In this document: piece after piece, positions 1 through 11,576 of the stretch
Layout of the letters: every line of letters begins with the position of its first letter
Numbering within the stretch: the stretch's first letter is position 1
Assembly: GCA_026122225.1 (NCBI GenBank)
Contig: JANEZZ010002884.1
Span: forward strand, 1-64,000
Direction: 5' to 3'
Length of the DNA: 64,000 nt
From: Heloderma charlesbogerti
Taxonomy: Eukaryota > Chordata > Lepidosauria > Squamata > Helodermatidae
Notes under the pieces: generated by a model
Databases searched by the model: none
What the model saw: the letters and a program-made list of their open reading frames with translations, nothing else
What the model was told of the DNA's origin: nothing
Position numbers and translations under genes: made by a program

Positions 1-339
1 ACATTCATGGTGACATGGTGAGCCTTGGGGAATGGCATCTCCAATTGCCAAATAAGGGCAGAGTTTAACCCAGCAGTCTCCAAACAGTGACAGTGGTGGA
101 GGAGGGGGGCAGAATTGTAGTGGACTCATTGGAGAGTTCTGTCTGCTTTCATTTCAGTGTGTGTTTGTGTGTGTGAGAGAGAGAGAGAGAGAGAAAGAGA
201 GGGGGGAGGGAGGGAGAGAGAGAGAGAGAGGGAGAGCACTGATTAGTTGGTGGTTTTGGTTTACGGCGTGTTGTGCATACATGGTGTGCGTGCTTGTACT
301 TTCTTCTTCCTTCCAAATCCAACTTTTCTTTTCTGTGTT

Positions 340-375
<36 letters not shown>

Positions 376-636
376 TCATTTGTAGATCCTTTATTTGACA
401 AACCCGACACTTGAAAAGTATGGAGTTTGAGTTTCCCTCTTTCTGTTCCTGGTTCTTTGTATCTCCCCTCCCCCTTCTCTAATACATTTTACACTTCATT
501 CTTTTCTTGACTGTTTTTTTTTCAAAAAGGAGAAATACAATAAAAACTACTTTCCTTTTCCTTCCCTTGACTCTTTGTTTCACTCCCACGACACCCTTCT
601 CAATTTCTTTGCCCTTACTTTCTTTCTGTCTAGATT

Positions 637-670
<34 letters not shown>

Positions 671-1231
671 CTCTCCTGTCTTTTTCTTGGCTCTCCTCCA
701 CCTGCCCCCCTCCTCCTTTCGTATATCCCTTCCTTTCCAATTTTTGATCACATTTCCCTTAAACAACAACAAGAACAGTTAAAAACCATGTTGTCTTCTG
801 TTGTCCTCCTGCCTTGCTTGTAGGTAGTCCAGCATTTGCTTTTTTTTTGCTCCGCACTCTCTCTCTCTCCTTGTGTGTTCATTTTTGTGTTTGTGTTTGT
901 GTTGTGCTCAAGCAAGCAGTGTGTGTCAAAGTACGACACAGTCCACATTTCAAAAAACAGTAGGCAAAGCACTACACACATTAACATCTATCATTTGAAT
1001 AACTCAGAACAAGCCTGTGTTGCAAAGAAAGCAATCCCAATATGAGGCATCTTCAGGGTCTTGCTGGAAGGGGCAGAGCAGAGGTGGACGAGGTGGGGCT
1101 GGGATTCACAGCACTGGTCGGCAGTCAGGCTCTCCCCTTGTCCAGACAGTTAGTGCTGGTGTAGTGGGGCAGCTGAATGTGGAGGCAAGTTGCAGTGCTC
1201 AGAGGTCACTGACGGAGGAGGCACTTCACAG
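1..1231. repeat. V2R intron 3 segment, unit A (segmental duplicate)
   Basis: No coding sequence is seen. The block carries (GA)n at 174-196, (TTTC)n at 338-377 and (CA)n at 640-668. It is clearly homologous to 25443-26630 and 48640-49905, with the same order of unique words between the microsatellites. In units B and C this block lies between V2R exon 3 and exon 4, so here it is taken as the 3' part of intron 3 of receptor gene A. Every ORF in it is a low-complexity shadow. Confidence 0.8.
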
Positions 1232-1599
1232 TAGGGATGGATGAAAGTCCCTTACCTGATCCTGAAGCTTGCTTCGTGGTAGAGGGGAGGCGCTCCGACC
1301 CTCCCCCTGAAATTCTGGCTGGGGGGGAGGCGCCCTGTCCCTCCAGCTGCGGAACCTCCTCTCCTGCCGGGACATTAATGGCAGTGGCCGTAGCCGCCAC
1401 TGTTTGCATCCCTGCAGTCAGCCGTGATAAGCTACGTAAATGTTTACGTAGCCTATCACGGCTGACTGTAAAAAAAAAAAAAGCGCGTATGCAAATGGGG
1501 GTGCCCATGTGAGCCGCCATTTGCGTTCCTTATTTTGGCACGTGTAGTCTACGTAAACATTTTCGTAGACTACGGTGAAAATAAGTGGAACGCTATCAC
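1232..1599. mobile_element. Palindrome-module hAT MITE, 3'-truncated copy
   Basis: The left terminus TAGGGATGGATGAAAGTCCC matches the 'End 1' terminus of the family described at 19835. It is followed by the GC-rich stretch and two palindromic modules (about 1421-1466 and 1537-1575). The right terminus is missing: the sequence runs directly into a CR1 3' tail. Compared with units B and C, the host sequence corresponding to about 26625-29080 is absent here, so the copy sits at a deletion junction. Confidence 0.75.
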
Positions 1600-1858
1600 G
1601 GAATCATGTTCTCAAGTAACAGGAAGTCAGATTCCAGGTGAACATCAGGAGAAACTTCCTGACGGTTAGAGCAATATGACAATGGAACCAATGACCTAGG
1701 GAGGTGGTGGGCTCTCCCACACTGGAGGCATTCAAGATGAGGCTGGACAGCTACCTGTCAGGGATTCTTTGACTTGGATTCCTGCATTGAGCAGGGGGTT
1801 GGACGCAGTGCTCTTTAGCCCCCTTCCATTCCTACTATTCTATGATTCAAAGATTCTA
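1600..1858 (+). mobile_element. CR1 LINE 3' end fragment
   Basis: This is the non-coding 3' tail of a CR1 retrotransposon, ending in the ATTCTATGATTC-type short repeats typical of CR1. The same tail ends longer CR1 copies at 29310 and 52560, which retain reverse-transcriptase sequence. Only the last 250 bases remain here. Confidence 0.75.
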
Positions 1859-2907
1859 CCGTCAATGCTCGTAACCTTCTCGGCCTTCTACACAGGTGTT
1901 GGAGGCACTGAACTCCAGTTCTCCTGCTACCTGAAAGGGTGGTTTCAGAAATTAAGATTCGGTGATCATTCTTTGATCTCTGGAGCTGTGGCATCCCAGA
2001 TGGTATATGACCTTTTCCACCAATGTTGTTTTCATTTTGGTAACCATCCTCTCTCCATTGTTATCTGCCTATCTTCTGGATGTGTTTTGTGAGCATCCCA
2101 TCTTCTGTGGCACGAAAGGGCTTCTGGCATTCACTCCTGCTGGCCTCTCCAGGGTCCAAAATAGCACTTGGCCATAGAGAAAGCCCATGGCAGATAGAGT
2201 ATTGCCAGAGTGGAAGAGACTCTATCCAGCAGACTCTATGGTCACGGTCTGGAAGTCCTCTAGAGACTGTTGAAACCCTGAGGAGCCCGCCAGATGACGA
2301 GATAAGTCACCTCAGGCCCCTTAACACTTTTGCAGAGAGGTGGTTAGTTAGGGTGGCTTACTAAGCATGAGGAATGCGGATTTCTCCCCCATGTGACACA
2401 CTAAGCCACCAAGGTGAGCAGAGATTCCTTAACCATTACAGCTTAGCATGATGTCTGAACATGCCTGGTATCTTCATTATGAGTAGGAATGGGAAGGATT
2501 TGTTTTAAAATCTCTGCAGATGATCAGGCATCTTTACTTCTGCCCTCTGTTCATAGATGGGATGCACTTTTGTGTACGAGGATTTTGGTCATTTGCAAAG
2601 GTGCACTTTTTACTAACGTGCACTTGCACCTCCCCCTGCCACTTAAAACAACAACAACAAAGTCCTGCAAATTTCCCTAATCTGTGCAACTTGGGAAAAG
2701 CCCTCTCTTAAATACGATGACTTTTGAATTGATTGCGGATAATTCTGACAACTCTAGTTGTGACTGTGAACAGCCAAAGAATGGCATTGTGAACCCAGAT
2801 GGGATGTGCACTGAACATGGAAGTTCACAGCTCAAAGTAATGAGGCCTAAGATATGGACTACATTTTCATGATTTCTAAATCGGGGCTGTTTTTTCTGTC
2901 ATTCTAG
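1859..2907 (+). other. V2R gene A intron 3, 3' part; no gene seen
   Basis: This is unique-looking sequence homologous to 29311-30103 and 52561-53601. B lacks roughly the part corresponding to 2545-2840. It ends in a pyrimidine tract and AG acceptor (TTCTAG at 2902-2907) directly before exon 4. No ORF here shows family similarity. Confidence 0.6.
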
Positions 2908-3135
2908 CTTCACACTTCCTTACGAGACATCCAGTTTTCTAATGCTTCCATGGGCGGACTGTATCTGGATAAGACTGGGGAACTGGCAGCTGACTTTGAT
3001 ATCGTGAATTGGGTGATGTTTCCCAATGAGTCTCGTGCTAGAGTGACTATTGGGAGTGTGGAGAGACAGGCATCTCCAGACATGAAACTCACCATTAAGC
3101 AGGAAGCCATTGCCTGGCCCAGCCATTTTAATGAG
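2908..3135 (+). CDS. Vomeronasal type-2 receptor, exon 4 (gene A)
   Basis: This 228-nt exon (76 codons, phase 0 at both ends) encodes the C-terminal part of the extracellular ligand-binding domain of a V2R pheromone receptor, a class C GPCR acting at the surface of vomeronasal neurons. The reading frame begins LHTSLRDIQFSNAS and contains the family landmarks GELAADFDIVNW and GSVERQASPDMKLTI, ending WPSHFNE. The acceptor TTCTAG precedes 2908 and the donor GTAGGG follows 3135. The exon is fully open. Exons 5 and 6 follow in the same orientation with matching phases. Exons 1-3 are not upstream within the window. Paralogues are the exons at 30104 and 53602. Exon boundaries are inferred from splice consensus and family structure. 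Confidence 0.9.
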
Positions 3136-3237
3136 GTAGGGGAAAGGATTTGTGTCCTGTTACTGGCTTGTGACATCTCTAAAGCTCTAAGAATATCCAC
3201 CCTGTCTTGTGTGTCCCACTCCCACCCCCAGCTTCTA

Positions 3238-4640
3238 AACATTTATTTATTTATTTATTTATTTATTTCATTTTATTTCTATAAAGCCCAATAGCCGAAG
3301 CTCTCTGGGTGGTTCCCAAACATTAAGACCAAATGGCCCGCAATAAAACAATTTTAAATATGTAGAACATCCAAACCACAATATAACAATACAACCACAA
3401 TAAAACCTAGCAGCAGTGTAGGAATTTAAAATACAGGTTTAAAACAGCAAAGCTAAAAGTCTAGAAAGCTAAAATGCTAAAATGCCTTGGAAAATAAAAA
3501 GGTCTTCACCTGGCACCGGAAGGAATACAATGTAGGTGCCAGGCGAACCATACTAGGGAGCTCATTCCAGAGCCGGGGTGCCACAGCAGAAAAAGCCCTC
3601 CTCCTAGTAGTCATCTGCCTCACTTCCTTGGCAGGGGCACATGGAAAATGGCCTCTGAGGATGATCTCAGGGTCTGGGCAGGGACACATGGGAGGAGGCG
3701 AACCTTCAGATAACCTGGCCCCAAGATGTTAAGGGCTTTAAATGTTAGTACCAGCACTTTGAATTGGGGCCAGAAATGTACTGGCAGCCAGTGAAGCTGG
3801 AAAAGTACTGGCATAATACAAGCTCACTGGCCAGTCCCTGTTAACAATCTTGCTGCCCTATTTTGCGCCAGCTGAAGTTTCTGGACTGCTTTCAAAGGCA
3901 GCCCCACATATAATGCATTGCAGTAATTCAGGTGAGAGGTTATCAGAGCATGGATAACTGCACCTAGGATCTCTCCGTCCAGATAAGTGGGTAGTTGGGA
4001 TACCAGCCGAAGCTGATAAAAAGTGCTCCGTGCCACTGAGTTCACTTATCCCTCAAGTGACAGTTCTGAGTCAAAGAGCACCCCCAAACTATGAACGTGA
4101 TCCTTTGGGGGGAGTGCAACCCCCTCCAGAACAGGTTGAATATCACCTAGCCAGGCAGATGAACCACCCACCAGCAGTACCTCCGTCTTGTCTGGATTGG
4201 GTTTCATTTTATTGGCCCTCATCTAGGGATGTCAGAGAATTCCGCCACTGATCTCGGGGAGGCTGAATGCCAGGGAGGAGGGACAGAGCACCCCCTCCAC
4301 GAATGTCACCCTTCGAAATGGTAAGTGACTTTTGTACGTCCCTACCCTCATCCAGTCCATTACCGTGCCCAGACCCAATACAGAACAGCCACTGCCTCAG
4401 CTGGGTTTGATGAGAAAGAGAGGCAGAGCTGGGTGTCATCCGCATATTGGTGGCACCTCAGCCCACACCTCCGGATAAGCTCCCCCAGCGGTTTCATGCA
4501 GATGTGAAACAGCATGGGGGATAAAATAGAGCCCTGTGGAACCCCATAGCACAATTGCCATGGCACAGAGCAATAATCCCCCAGCACCACCTTTTGGAGT
4601 CGGCCATCCAAGTAGGAGCAGAATCACTGCAGTGCAGCCT
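3238..4640 (-). mobile_element. L2-like LINE, 3' part of ORF2 plus tail (antisense)
   Basis: Read on the minus strand, this encodes the reverse transcriptase C-terminal half in pieces: a YADDTQL motif (near 4425-4450), SILSPMLF upstream of it, and then the thumb/C-terminal block with NALYVGLP (about 3890-3920) and QNRAARLL. The tail at the left end is (ATTT)n followed by the CCAATAGCCGAAGCTCTCTG word that ends many L2/CR1-group LINEs in reptiles. It is broken by frameshifts and by a 121-bp MITE at 4224-4344. It lies inside intron 4 of receptor gene A. The L2 clade is my best assignment; another CR1-group clade is possible. Confidence 0.75.
4224..4344. mobile_element. Minimal palindrome-family hAT MITE with exact 8-bp TSD
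   Basis: This 121-bp element begins TAGGGATGTCAGAGAATTCC (End 2) and ends in an End 1 terminus (GGTAAGTGAC through GTCCCTA). It is flanked by CCCTCATC at 4216-4223 and again at 4345-4352. The uninterrupted host L2 sequence around 56410 shows the empty site with a single CCCTCATC-like word. This copy lacks all palindromic modules, so it defines the minimum termini of the family. Confidence 0.9.
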
Positions 4641-5378
4641 GGAAGGACACAAATGCCGGCTGCTACAATGGCCACCGTTAGCGGCGACAGCAGCCGAAAT
4701 GCGGCAAAATATCTCCCATATCTGAAGATAGGGATGTCCAGCCAGGCTGCCATGATAGGCTATGTAAGTATTTATGTAGACCATCACGCCAGGTCAGAAA
4801 ACCCCAAAACAAAACAGCGTACGCAAATGGCTGCGGCTACGGTGGCCACCATTTGAGTTCCCTCTTTTTCGCCATTTTAGCCTATGTAAATACTTAGCGC
4901 TATTTGCATTCCTTTTGTTTTCACCGTAATAGCCAACATAAATATTTACATTGGCTAAAACTGCGGCGGGGGGTAAAGGAACACAAATGGCACACACTAT
5001 GCCATTTGCACTCCTCTTTTCTTTGACGTAATAGACTACATAAATATTTACGTAAGCTGAAATGGCGAAAAATAGGGAATGCATATGGCAGCCGCCATAG
5101 CTGCTGCCATTTGCCTATGCTTTTTTTTTTTTTTTTGGCTTGCTGTGGTAGGCTACATAAATACTTACATGGCCTATCGTAACAGCTTTGCAGGATGCAA
5201 ATGGCGGCGGCTACGGCGGCCCCCATTTGCGTCCTCAGAGCTCGTCTGCGGCCAGAAGTCCTCCGGACTCATGCACAGCGGAGCTGGCCGAGGGAGCATT
5301 TCAGGGGGAGGGACGGAGTGCCTCCCCCGCACCATGAATCCAAGCTGCAAAAAGGTAAGTGACTTTCGTACATCCCTA
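4641..5378. mobile_element. Palindrome-module hAT MITE array in V2R intron 4
   Basis: This is a run of five or more hairpin modules (about 4757-4790, 4870-4895, 4925-4960, 5020-5060, 5145-5180) alternating with GC-rich hairpins of the type ATGGCGGC...GCCGCCAT. It ends in a clean End 1 terminus: GGTAAGTGAC then CATCCCTA at 5371-5378. The left side joins the L2 directly with no clear terminus, and an inner TAGGGATGTCCAGCC word at about 4732 recurs at about 33872. It may be two fused copies. Confidence 0.7.
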
Positions 5379-5881
5379 CTATCTCCCCTTTCCCATTTAT
5401 ATAGCAGATAAAGATAGGGATTCAGGCTTCAGACTAAAGTGGTTAACAGCTCTAGCAAAAATGCCCTCTTCCACATGACTCTTGGAAATGTTGTCTTTGA
5501 GCTCTTATGAGGCCTCCTCATGCACACGTTTTGAAGCTTGTCCATTTATTGCTGTTGCTTGTAATTTCTGTAATTGTGGGATTGTCTTCTAGTTTATATC
5601 ATTGTCGTACCTTTTCCCCTCCAGTTTTTATATTGGCTTGAGTACATGTATAGTATAGGTGGCAAAAACATTTTGAAACGAACAGACCAAAAACCTCCAT
5701 GCCATGTTGTGATGCATAAATAGTGATTCCCTGAAACAAGGACCTGGGATCACTTCTACTTCACTTAGAGTCACAAGCGCTAGAAACCTTGTTGGGTCCT
5801 GTCTAAATTGGAGGACTCATTTCCATAGGCACAAATATTCATAACACTGTTTTCCTGGATGCTCCTTCTCTTTGTTGCTAG
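5379..5881 (+). other. V2R gene A intron 4, 3' part; no gene seen
   Basis: This is homologous to two blocks in unit C (about 57690-57785 and 58690-59064), so it is original receptor intron. It ends with a pyrimidine-rich stretch and TTGCTAG acceptor at 5875-5881. Nothing else is recognised. Confidence 0.6.
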
Positions 5882-6008
5882 ACCAGGCCTCTATCCAGAT
5901 GCACTGAGAGCTGTCGCCGTGGATACTACAAGGAGGTCCAAGAAGGAGAGCCACCATGCTGCTATGCTTGTGCTCCATGTGCGGAAGGAACCATCTCCAT
6001 TCAGGAAG
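5882..6008 (+). CDS. Vomeronasal type-2 receptor, exon 5 cysteine-rich domain (gene A)
   Basis: This 127-nt exon (phase 0 in, phase 1 out) encodes most of the cysteine-rich linker between the Venus-flytrap domain and the 7TM domain. The frame reads [13 protein letters not shown], then [19 protein letters not shown], with the paired cysteines that define the class C 'NCD3G' domain. The donor GTAGGC follows the split codon that completes to Asp with exon 6. It is open, and nearly identical to unit C exon 5 at 59065-59191. The distance to exon 4 (2.7 kb) is inflated by the L2 and MITE insertions. Confidence 0.9.
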
Positions 6009-6044
6009 GTAGGCAAGATCAGAAGAATGGGAGTTCCCTAGGGC

Positions 6045-6662
6045 TAGGGATGTACGAAAGGCACTTACCTTTCGCGGATTATGTTGATGGGGGGGGAGGC
6101 GCTCCGTTCCTCCCCCCCCGCAGAACCCTGGCTGGCCGGCTGTGCTCCGCAGAGATTGCCCTTCTTTTCGCCGTATAGCGTTGCCCTTATTTTCGCCGTA
6201 GTCTACGTAAACATTTACGTAGACTACAGCAACCAAATAAGGAACAGGAATGGCGGCTCCCTATGGGGGCCGCCATTATCCATACACACTTTTTTTTTTT
6301 TTTTAAGTCAGCCGTGATAGGCTATGTGACGATTGACATAGCCTATCATGGCTGACTTGGCAAATCTAGCCGTGATAGGCTACGTGAATCGTCACGTAGC
6401 CTATCAGGGGGCATTTTTTTTTCTTTTATTGCGGCAGCTGGTAGAAAGACCAGCTGCCGCTCCCGCCCCGCTCAAACACCCGCCAAATCGCCGGCCGGAC
6501 CCGCTGCCGGGAGGAACATTCGGCGAAGGTAAGTCACGTCCCGGTGGGCGGTGCGGGGGGCGGGGGGGGTTGGAGGATTTCTCCCAAAAACATGTTCGGG
6601 GGGCCGAACACGTTGGCGCTCGGCCCCCCGAAGTTTCGGGGAGAATTTCTCCGCCAACCCTA
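6045..6662. mobile_element. Palindrome-module hAT MITE in V2R intron 5
   Basis: The left terminus is End 1 (TAGGGATGTACGAAAGGCAC) and the right is End 2 (TCTCCGCCAACCCTA, slightly decayed). Two nested hairpins at 6309-6357 and 6366-6408 have 15-20-bp arms around a TGACGATTGACA or TGAATCGTCA loop. A further palindrome TCTACGTAAACATTTACGTAGA lies at about 6206-6227. A donor-like GGTAAG at 6528-6533 faces the End 2 side. No target duplication is visible, and sequence corresponding to about 59227-60830 of unit C is absent here. Confidence 0.8.
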
Positions 6663-6865
6663 TCATCAATCCATCTACCCACTCTTCTCTGTTCCTGGAC
6701 CTACGACTACTAAGGTCCTTGCCTGGTGATGAGGCCATAGACTGGTCTGGTCACAAAACAGGTCCTCTGTGTGGGAATGTTTCTCTATCTCCCTGCCCAA
6801 CTGCACATATTTTCTGGAGGCACAGTTGATGTGAATCCTGCTGAACTCACTCTCCGTCTTCTCAG

Positions 6866-7767
6866 ATGCCGACCATTGCAACAAGTGTCCGGAAGATCAG
6901 CATCCAAACACAGACAGAGATCAATGTGTCCCCAAGGAGATATCCTTCCTCACCTATGAAGAACCTTTGGGGATTGTCCTGATTTCCTTTGCTCTATTCT
7001 TGTCCTTATCCACAGGCTTCGTATTAGGAATCTTCATGAAATACCAAGAAACTCCAATAATCAAGGCCAACAACCGAGACCTGTCCTACATTCTCCTCAT
7101 CTTCATCATGCTTTCCTTCTTGTCCTCCTTCCTGTTCATGGGGCGGCCAAGGAAAGTGACTTGCCTTCTCCGACAAACAGCCTTCAGCATCATCTTCTCA
7201 GTTGCCGTTTCTTCGGTGTTGGCCAAAACCGTCACGGTGGTGTTGGCTTTCCTTGCCACAAAACCAGGGAACAGAGTGAAGAGATGGCTGGGGAAGAGTC
7301 TTGCAAACTCCATTGTCAGTTCTTGCTCTAGTGTCCAAGTTGTCATCTGCACCATCTGGCTGGGGAGCTCTGCCCCATTCCCTGACTCTGACATGCATTC
7401 CCAGCCTGGACAGAACATCTTGCAATGCAATGAAGGATCTGTTGTCTTCTTTTATACTGCCCTTGGCTACATGGGCTTCTTGGCTGCCATCTGCTTCACA
7501 GTGGCTTTCCTGGCCAGGAAGCTGCCTGGGGCCTTCAATGAAGCCAAACTGATCACCTTCAGCATGCTGGTCTTCTGCAGTGTTTGGCTGTCCTTTGTGC
7601 CCTCCTACCTGAGCACCAAGGGGAAATACATGGTGGCCGTGCAGGTCTTCTCCATCTTGGCCTCCAGTGCTGGGCTGTTGGGCTGCATCTTTCTTCCCAA
7701 GTGCTACATCATTGTACTGAGACCTGATCTGAATACGAAGGAGCATATCATGTTCAAAACAAACTAG
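6866..7767 (+). CDS. Vomeronasal type-2 receptor, exon 6 seven-transmembrane domain (gene A)
   Basis: This terminal coding exon starts after a TCTTCTCAG acceptor, completes the split Asp codon from exon 5 and runs 299 codons to TAG at 7765-7767. It encodes the last cysteine-rich residues ([19 protein letters not shown]) and then seven hydrophobic segments. Class C landmarks include [13 protein letters not shown] after TM1, [13 protein letters not shown], the [21 protein letters not shown] stretch (TM6, given here as a landmark only in part: [10 protein letters not shown]), and [13 protein letters not shown] near the C terminus. It is full length and uninterrupted, with the short intracellular tail normal for V2Rs, so gene A is the best candidate in this window for a working receptor. 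An ATTAAA at about 8107 could serve as a poly(A) signal (weak). Confidence 0.95.
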
Positions 7768-9390
7768 GGCATCTGATCCATAGAAGTAGAGTTGTGGGAG
7801 AATATTTGGCGTAGTTTTGGAGGAGATACAGGTTTGGTGAGATCTTAGTTATCAGAGCCTTTTGATGTGCTTATAGCTTCAGTTGCACAGTTTCGGTGTT
7901 TCTGTTACAGGAGACAGGCAAAGCTGAGCCTTGGGGCTGTCACTCTGCCAGTGACCGCCATCCGCATCTGAGGTAGTGTTGAGGCTGGAACTATACCATA
8001 CTCACATTGTCCAAATAATGCATCTGTTGAAGGTGTGGCCCTTAACAGCTGCAGTGTACCAGTATTTTGCAGCTTGCGTGCACATGGAAAGCCCTGAATG
8101 CAAGACATTAAATGGATGTTTTGTTACTGGCATTAGTGTATTCTGATTGCTCTGCTTGCTATGACGGTTTCATGCACGTGTTGTCATTAAGAATTATTCT
8201 CAAAGAATGCAGGAGTTTAATTCGGTACTTCCATTTCCTTGCTTCTCATTTTCATCTATGGTCATTACACATTTACTCCACAGAAATGATGATTTGATTG
8301 AAGGGAATTGTTTTTTTCGAAGGGACAGTCTCCTGAACAGAGAGAGATTTCACATGGGATAGTCTTGTGCTCAGTTTTTGGTCCCAGGCCATTTAAACTT
8401 TAGATCCTGACATTCTCAGCCTGAGATTTGGGGCAGCTGCCAGTGGAGGCTGGCAGCTCTGATTTCAGAGGAGCTGTGAACCCATCCTGGGTTCCAGACA
8501 GAAATCCGTCTGGCGAAAATGTTTGCAAATGGCAGATGTGTGCTCATGTTCAATTTGAGCAAGTTCCTCGATTTCAATTTGTGCAAATTTCCTTGGAGAC
8601 TGAATCAGCCCCACTTTAGTCTATGGAGGAAAGTTTCACAAATCAGGAAATGGGTACAAAGTTTGGGACATGTGCACACATTTCACATTCAGTTGCTGCT
8701 TGATTTGTGCATTTTTCCTGTTCCTGCAGAGTGAGCAGATATCATGAACAGGAAATGTGAAGATCAATGATACAATATTTGGAAGATCCTAGCGGTGTCG
8801 GGTCTCACTCATTCACCCGTCCCTACCAAAGGCACCCCCACATACTGGATGTTACCGCAGCCCAAACAGGGTGTAACTTAGGCATGTGTCACCTTGATCA
8901 GATCTGATATCTCTGGAATGGGTGCAGTTGGTACTCTAGCCTCGCCCGTGTCCACTGCCCAAACCTGGATTCATGATCATGACCTCCCGTCCTTCCCCTT
9001 CCCAGCTGTTTTTTAAAAACATTTTTGACAGGCTGGCAGAGAGACTTGTGAGTAGGAATGTTGGAGGAATCTGCAATAGAACTAAATGAGTTCAGATTTT
9101 TATGAACCCTACTTGTGGATGGGCTTTTCCCCTGGAGGGTGGATTCCGCAGATTTGGGGAACCATGTTTCTAACGTTCGACTGTGTTGTCCAAATTTGGT
9201 TGTAAAAAAAGTCACAATTTTTTAAAAAAACACCCTGCCTAAAAATGCACATTTTCCCCATAGGCTAGGGAGTTAAAATGCATATTTGGGGGGAATTTGT
9301 GCGTGGCGGGGCATTTTGCCAATGCAAATTTGCAGAAGTTTGGAAAATAAGAAAAATCAGACTCTGTCAATGGGTGGATGATGGAGTAGA
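7768..9390 (+). other. 3' flank of V2R gene A (duplicated in unit C)
   Basis: The stretch from 8353 is homologous to 61819-63060 in unit C. Around 8766 (GATACAATATTTGG) it holds the empty site of the solo LTR inserted in unit C at 62241. No coding sequence is recognised. Confidence 0.6.
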
Positions 9391-11576
9391 GGTTGCCTGA
9401 CAATCCGCAAAATGAGCAGGCTTTTCATAATCCCTAATTCCCTACCTGGGAACAGGAGTTGTGGTGGTCAGGCAGCGCCTGGGGGAAGAGTTCAGAATGC
9501 AGAACAACCTGCATCCGAGGCTGATGGGAGAGAGAGAAGGGTGGTGCAGGGCTCAAGAGAGAGAAAGGGCACAATAGGAGAGAAAGGGGCCACAAAGAGA
9601 GAGAATGGAATGTCAGAGGGAAGGTGAGAGAAAGGGAAACCAGAGAGGCAAGGGGTGGGAGAGGCACAAATACAGAAAAGTGCTCTTGAGAGATCACAGG
9701 TTATGGGATGTACGAATTGTGCACCTTCCGTCCCGCCTGATTTCCGCAGTTTGCAGCCAGTGCTCCGTACCGTCGTTCACAAGCCCCCGGAATTCTCCTC
9801 TTCTTTTCTGCTCCGAAAATTACGAAGATAAATCCGTACAGACAACCATAATTCCGGTGCCCAGCCATCTCCATGAATCTGCATAACTTCTGTAAGAAAG
9901 GCTATTTTTCGTGGCTGTTTATGAATTTTTTCCCCTGCCCTGAGACATGCAGTGATTACTTTCAGCCGAAACACTTCCTCCTCCTAGGGGCTTCCCAAAA
10001 GAAAGCTGTCCTAGGTGTGTCGGAGCGATGCAAACTTTGTTTAAAGCAACACTGTTTTAAAGAAAGAAAAAACCTTTTAAAATGACCTTGCCTGTCTGGA
10101 GCCCTGCACGAGGTATTATTCTCCCTGCTAAGCGTTCTATTTCCACATCCAGCATTGTTGTTGACGTTGTGAGGCTAAAATGGAGAGGAGAACCAAACTT
10201 GTACATGTCTACTCAGATGTAGGTCTTATTGAGTTCAATGCGAGTTACTCCTACGCATGTCAGCACCCCACTTGCCCCCAGCTCAGCTTTGTCTTTCCAC
10301 ATGGTGGCCAAGTCGGGGGATGGCATGACCCTGCTGGACATCTCCTCCTCCTCCTCAGACGTAGACCTCCCAGAGACAGGATGATGTCTTTGAACCATGT
10401 ATATCAGGAGACTTGGGGGAGCCTGGGCCCTCGCGGGAGAGGACCATGGGTCCATCCCCACAGCAAGAGGGGAGCTCTGCTTAGAAACAGAGGCTGAGCA
10501 ACACCCCCCCCCCCAGCATCAGTCACAGGGCGTATCATCACCTAAAGAGAGCAATCAGCAGGGCTCCTGTAAGAAGTGCCCAACTGCAAGGAAGCTCTCC
10601 TCGGGAGAAAGTGCCTCCTCATGAGTAGGGCTGTGACCAGAGAGCTCTACTGTACTGCAGCCGAGCTCTGGGTCGGGCTCAGCAGGCTTTTGGGCTAAAA
10701 GACTTCACTGTCTGCCTAGCCAGTGCTAGAAACAATGGTGTTCCTTTAGGTTCTGTGGCTTCCGTCTTGCTTCGTAGACCTTGGCCTGTGATGGATGCTT
10801 GGTGTTACTGAACCTTTTCTTTTTTTTGACTCTGCTTGTGGACTGTAAGATATCTGACTGCCCAACTGTGTTTTGACCTCTGTCTGCTTATCTGTGCTTT
10901 CACATTTGCCCATTTCATTAACTTTCTGCATGGTTACTCCATCCACTCAGAAATTGTGGAGGCCACTGCTGGACAGGGGGGAAATTGAGGGGGGCTCAGG
11001 GTGGGCATCAGCAGTGGACCAAAACAGGGCACAGGGACTGGGAAACTGCCCATGGACACCATGCAGACTCAGAAGAGGGCTGCTCTAATAACTAGAAAAT
11101 CGTGTGTGGGCGTTTGTGTCCGCATTTGTGTGTATCTCTCTACCTGCTAGTTGGGAGTAGGTTGGCCATCCCTTTTTGGTTTCCTTCCAGTTGAGAGATT
11201 CTCTTGAAACATACTTCATTGGAAGGCTCCTGACATGTGGATTCCACAGATAACCATGATTTTCGCTATAATTCAAAGTCAGGAGGTTCTGTATAAATCT
11301 TAAAAAAAAGAAGAAAAGAATTAGGCTATTTTCTCTAATACTGTACTATAAAGGTTTATATTTAATATCAAAACAGTCAAGTTTAATTAAACCATCTATT
11401 GCAAATTGGAGTGAAAGCAAATATGAACACACACAAAAGTCTCTGGACACCTGTATAAACAGAGGTGCAGGCCAAGGTACTATGATATGCCAGTAACTTA
11501 GAGCCGGCAGAGAAATCACGAAGGGATTAAGAGATACCTGCAGTTAAAAGTTAGCTAGTTGAAGTTTAGTTTTAGC
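9391..11576. other. Intergenic, nothing recognised
   Basis: 9480-9690 is purine-rich and 10500-10514 is a C run. A short piece near 10210-10250 (ATTGAGTTCAATG) resembles a common reptile interspersed repeat. No ORF shows family similarity. Confidence 0.4.

Noticed and set aside
7198..7746. 182-residue minus-strand ORF opposite V2R exon 6
   Set aside because: Antisense shadow of the conserved 7TM exon, with no family similarity.
9690..9860. Diverged MITE of the same family (GGGATGTACGAATTGTGCACC)
   Set aside because: Only about ten bases match End 1; the interior and second terminus are not found.
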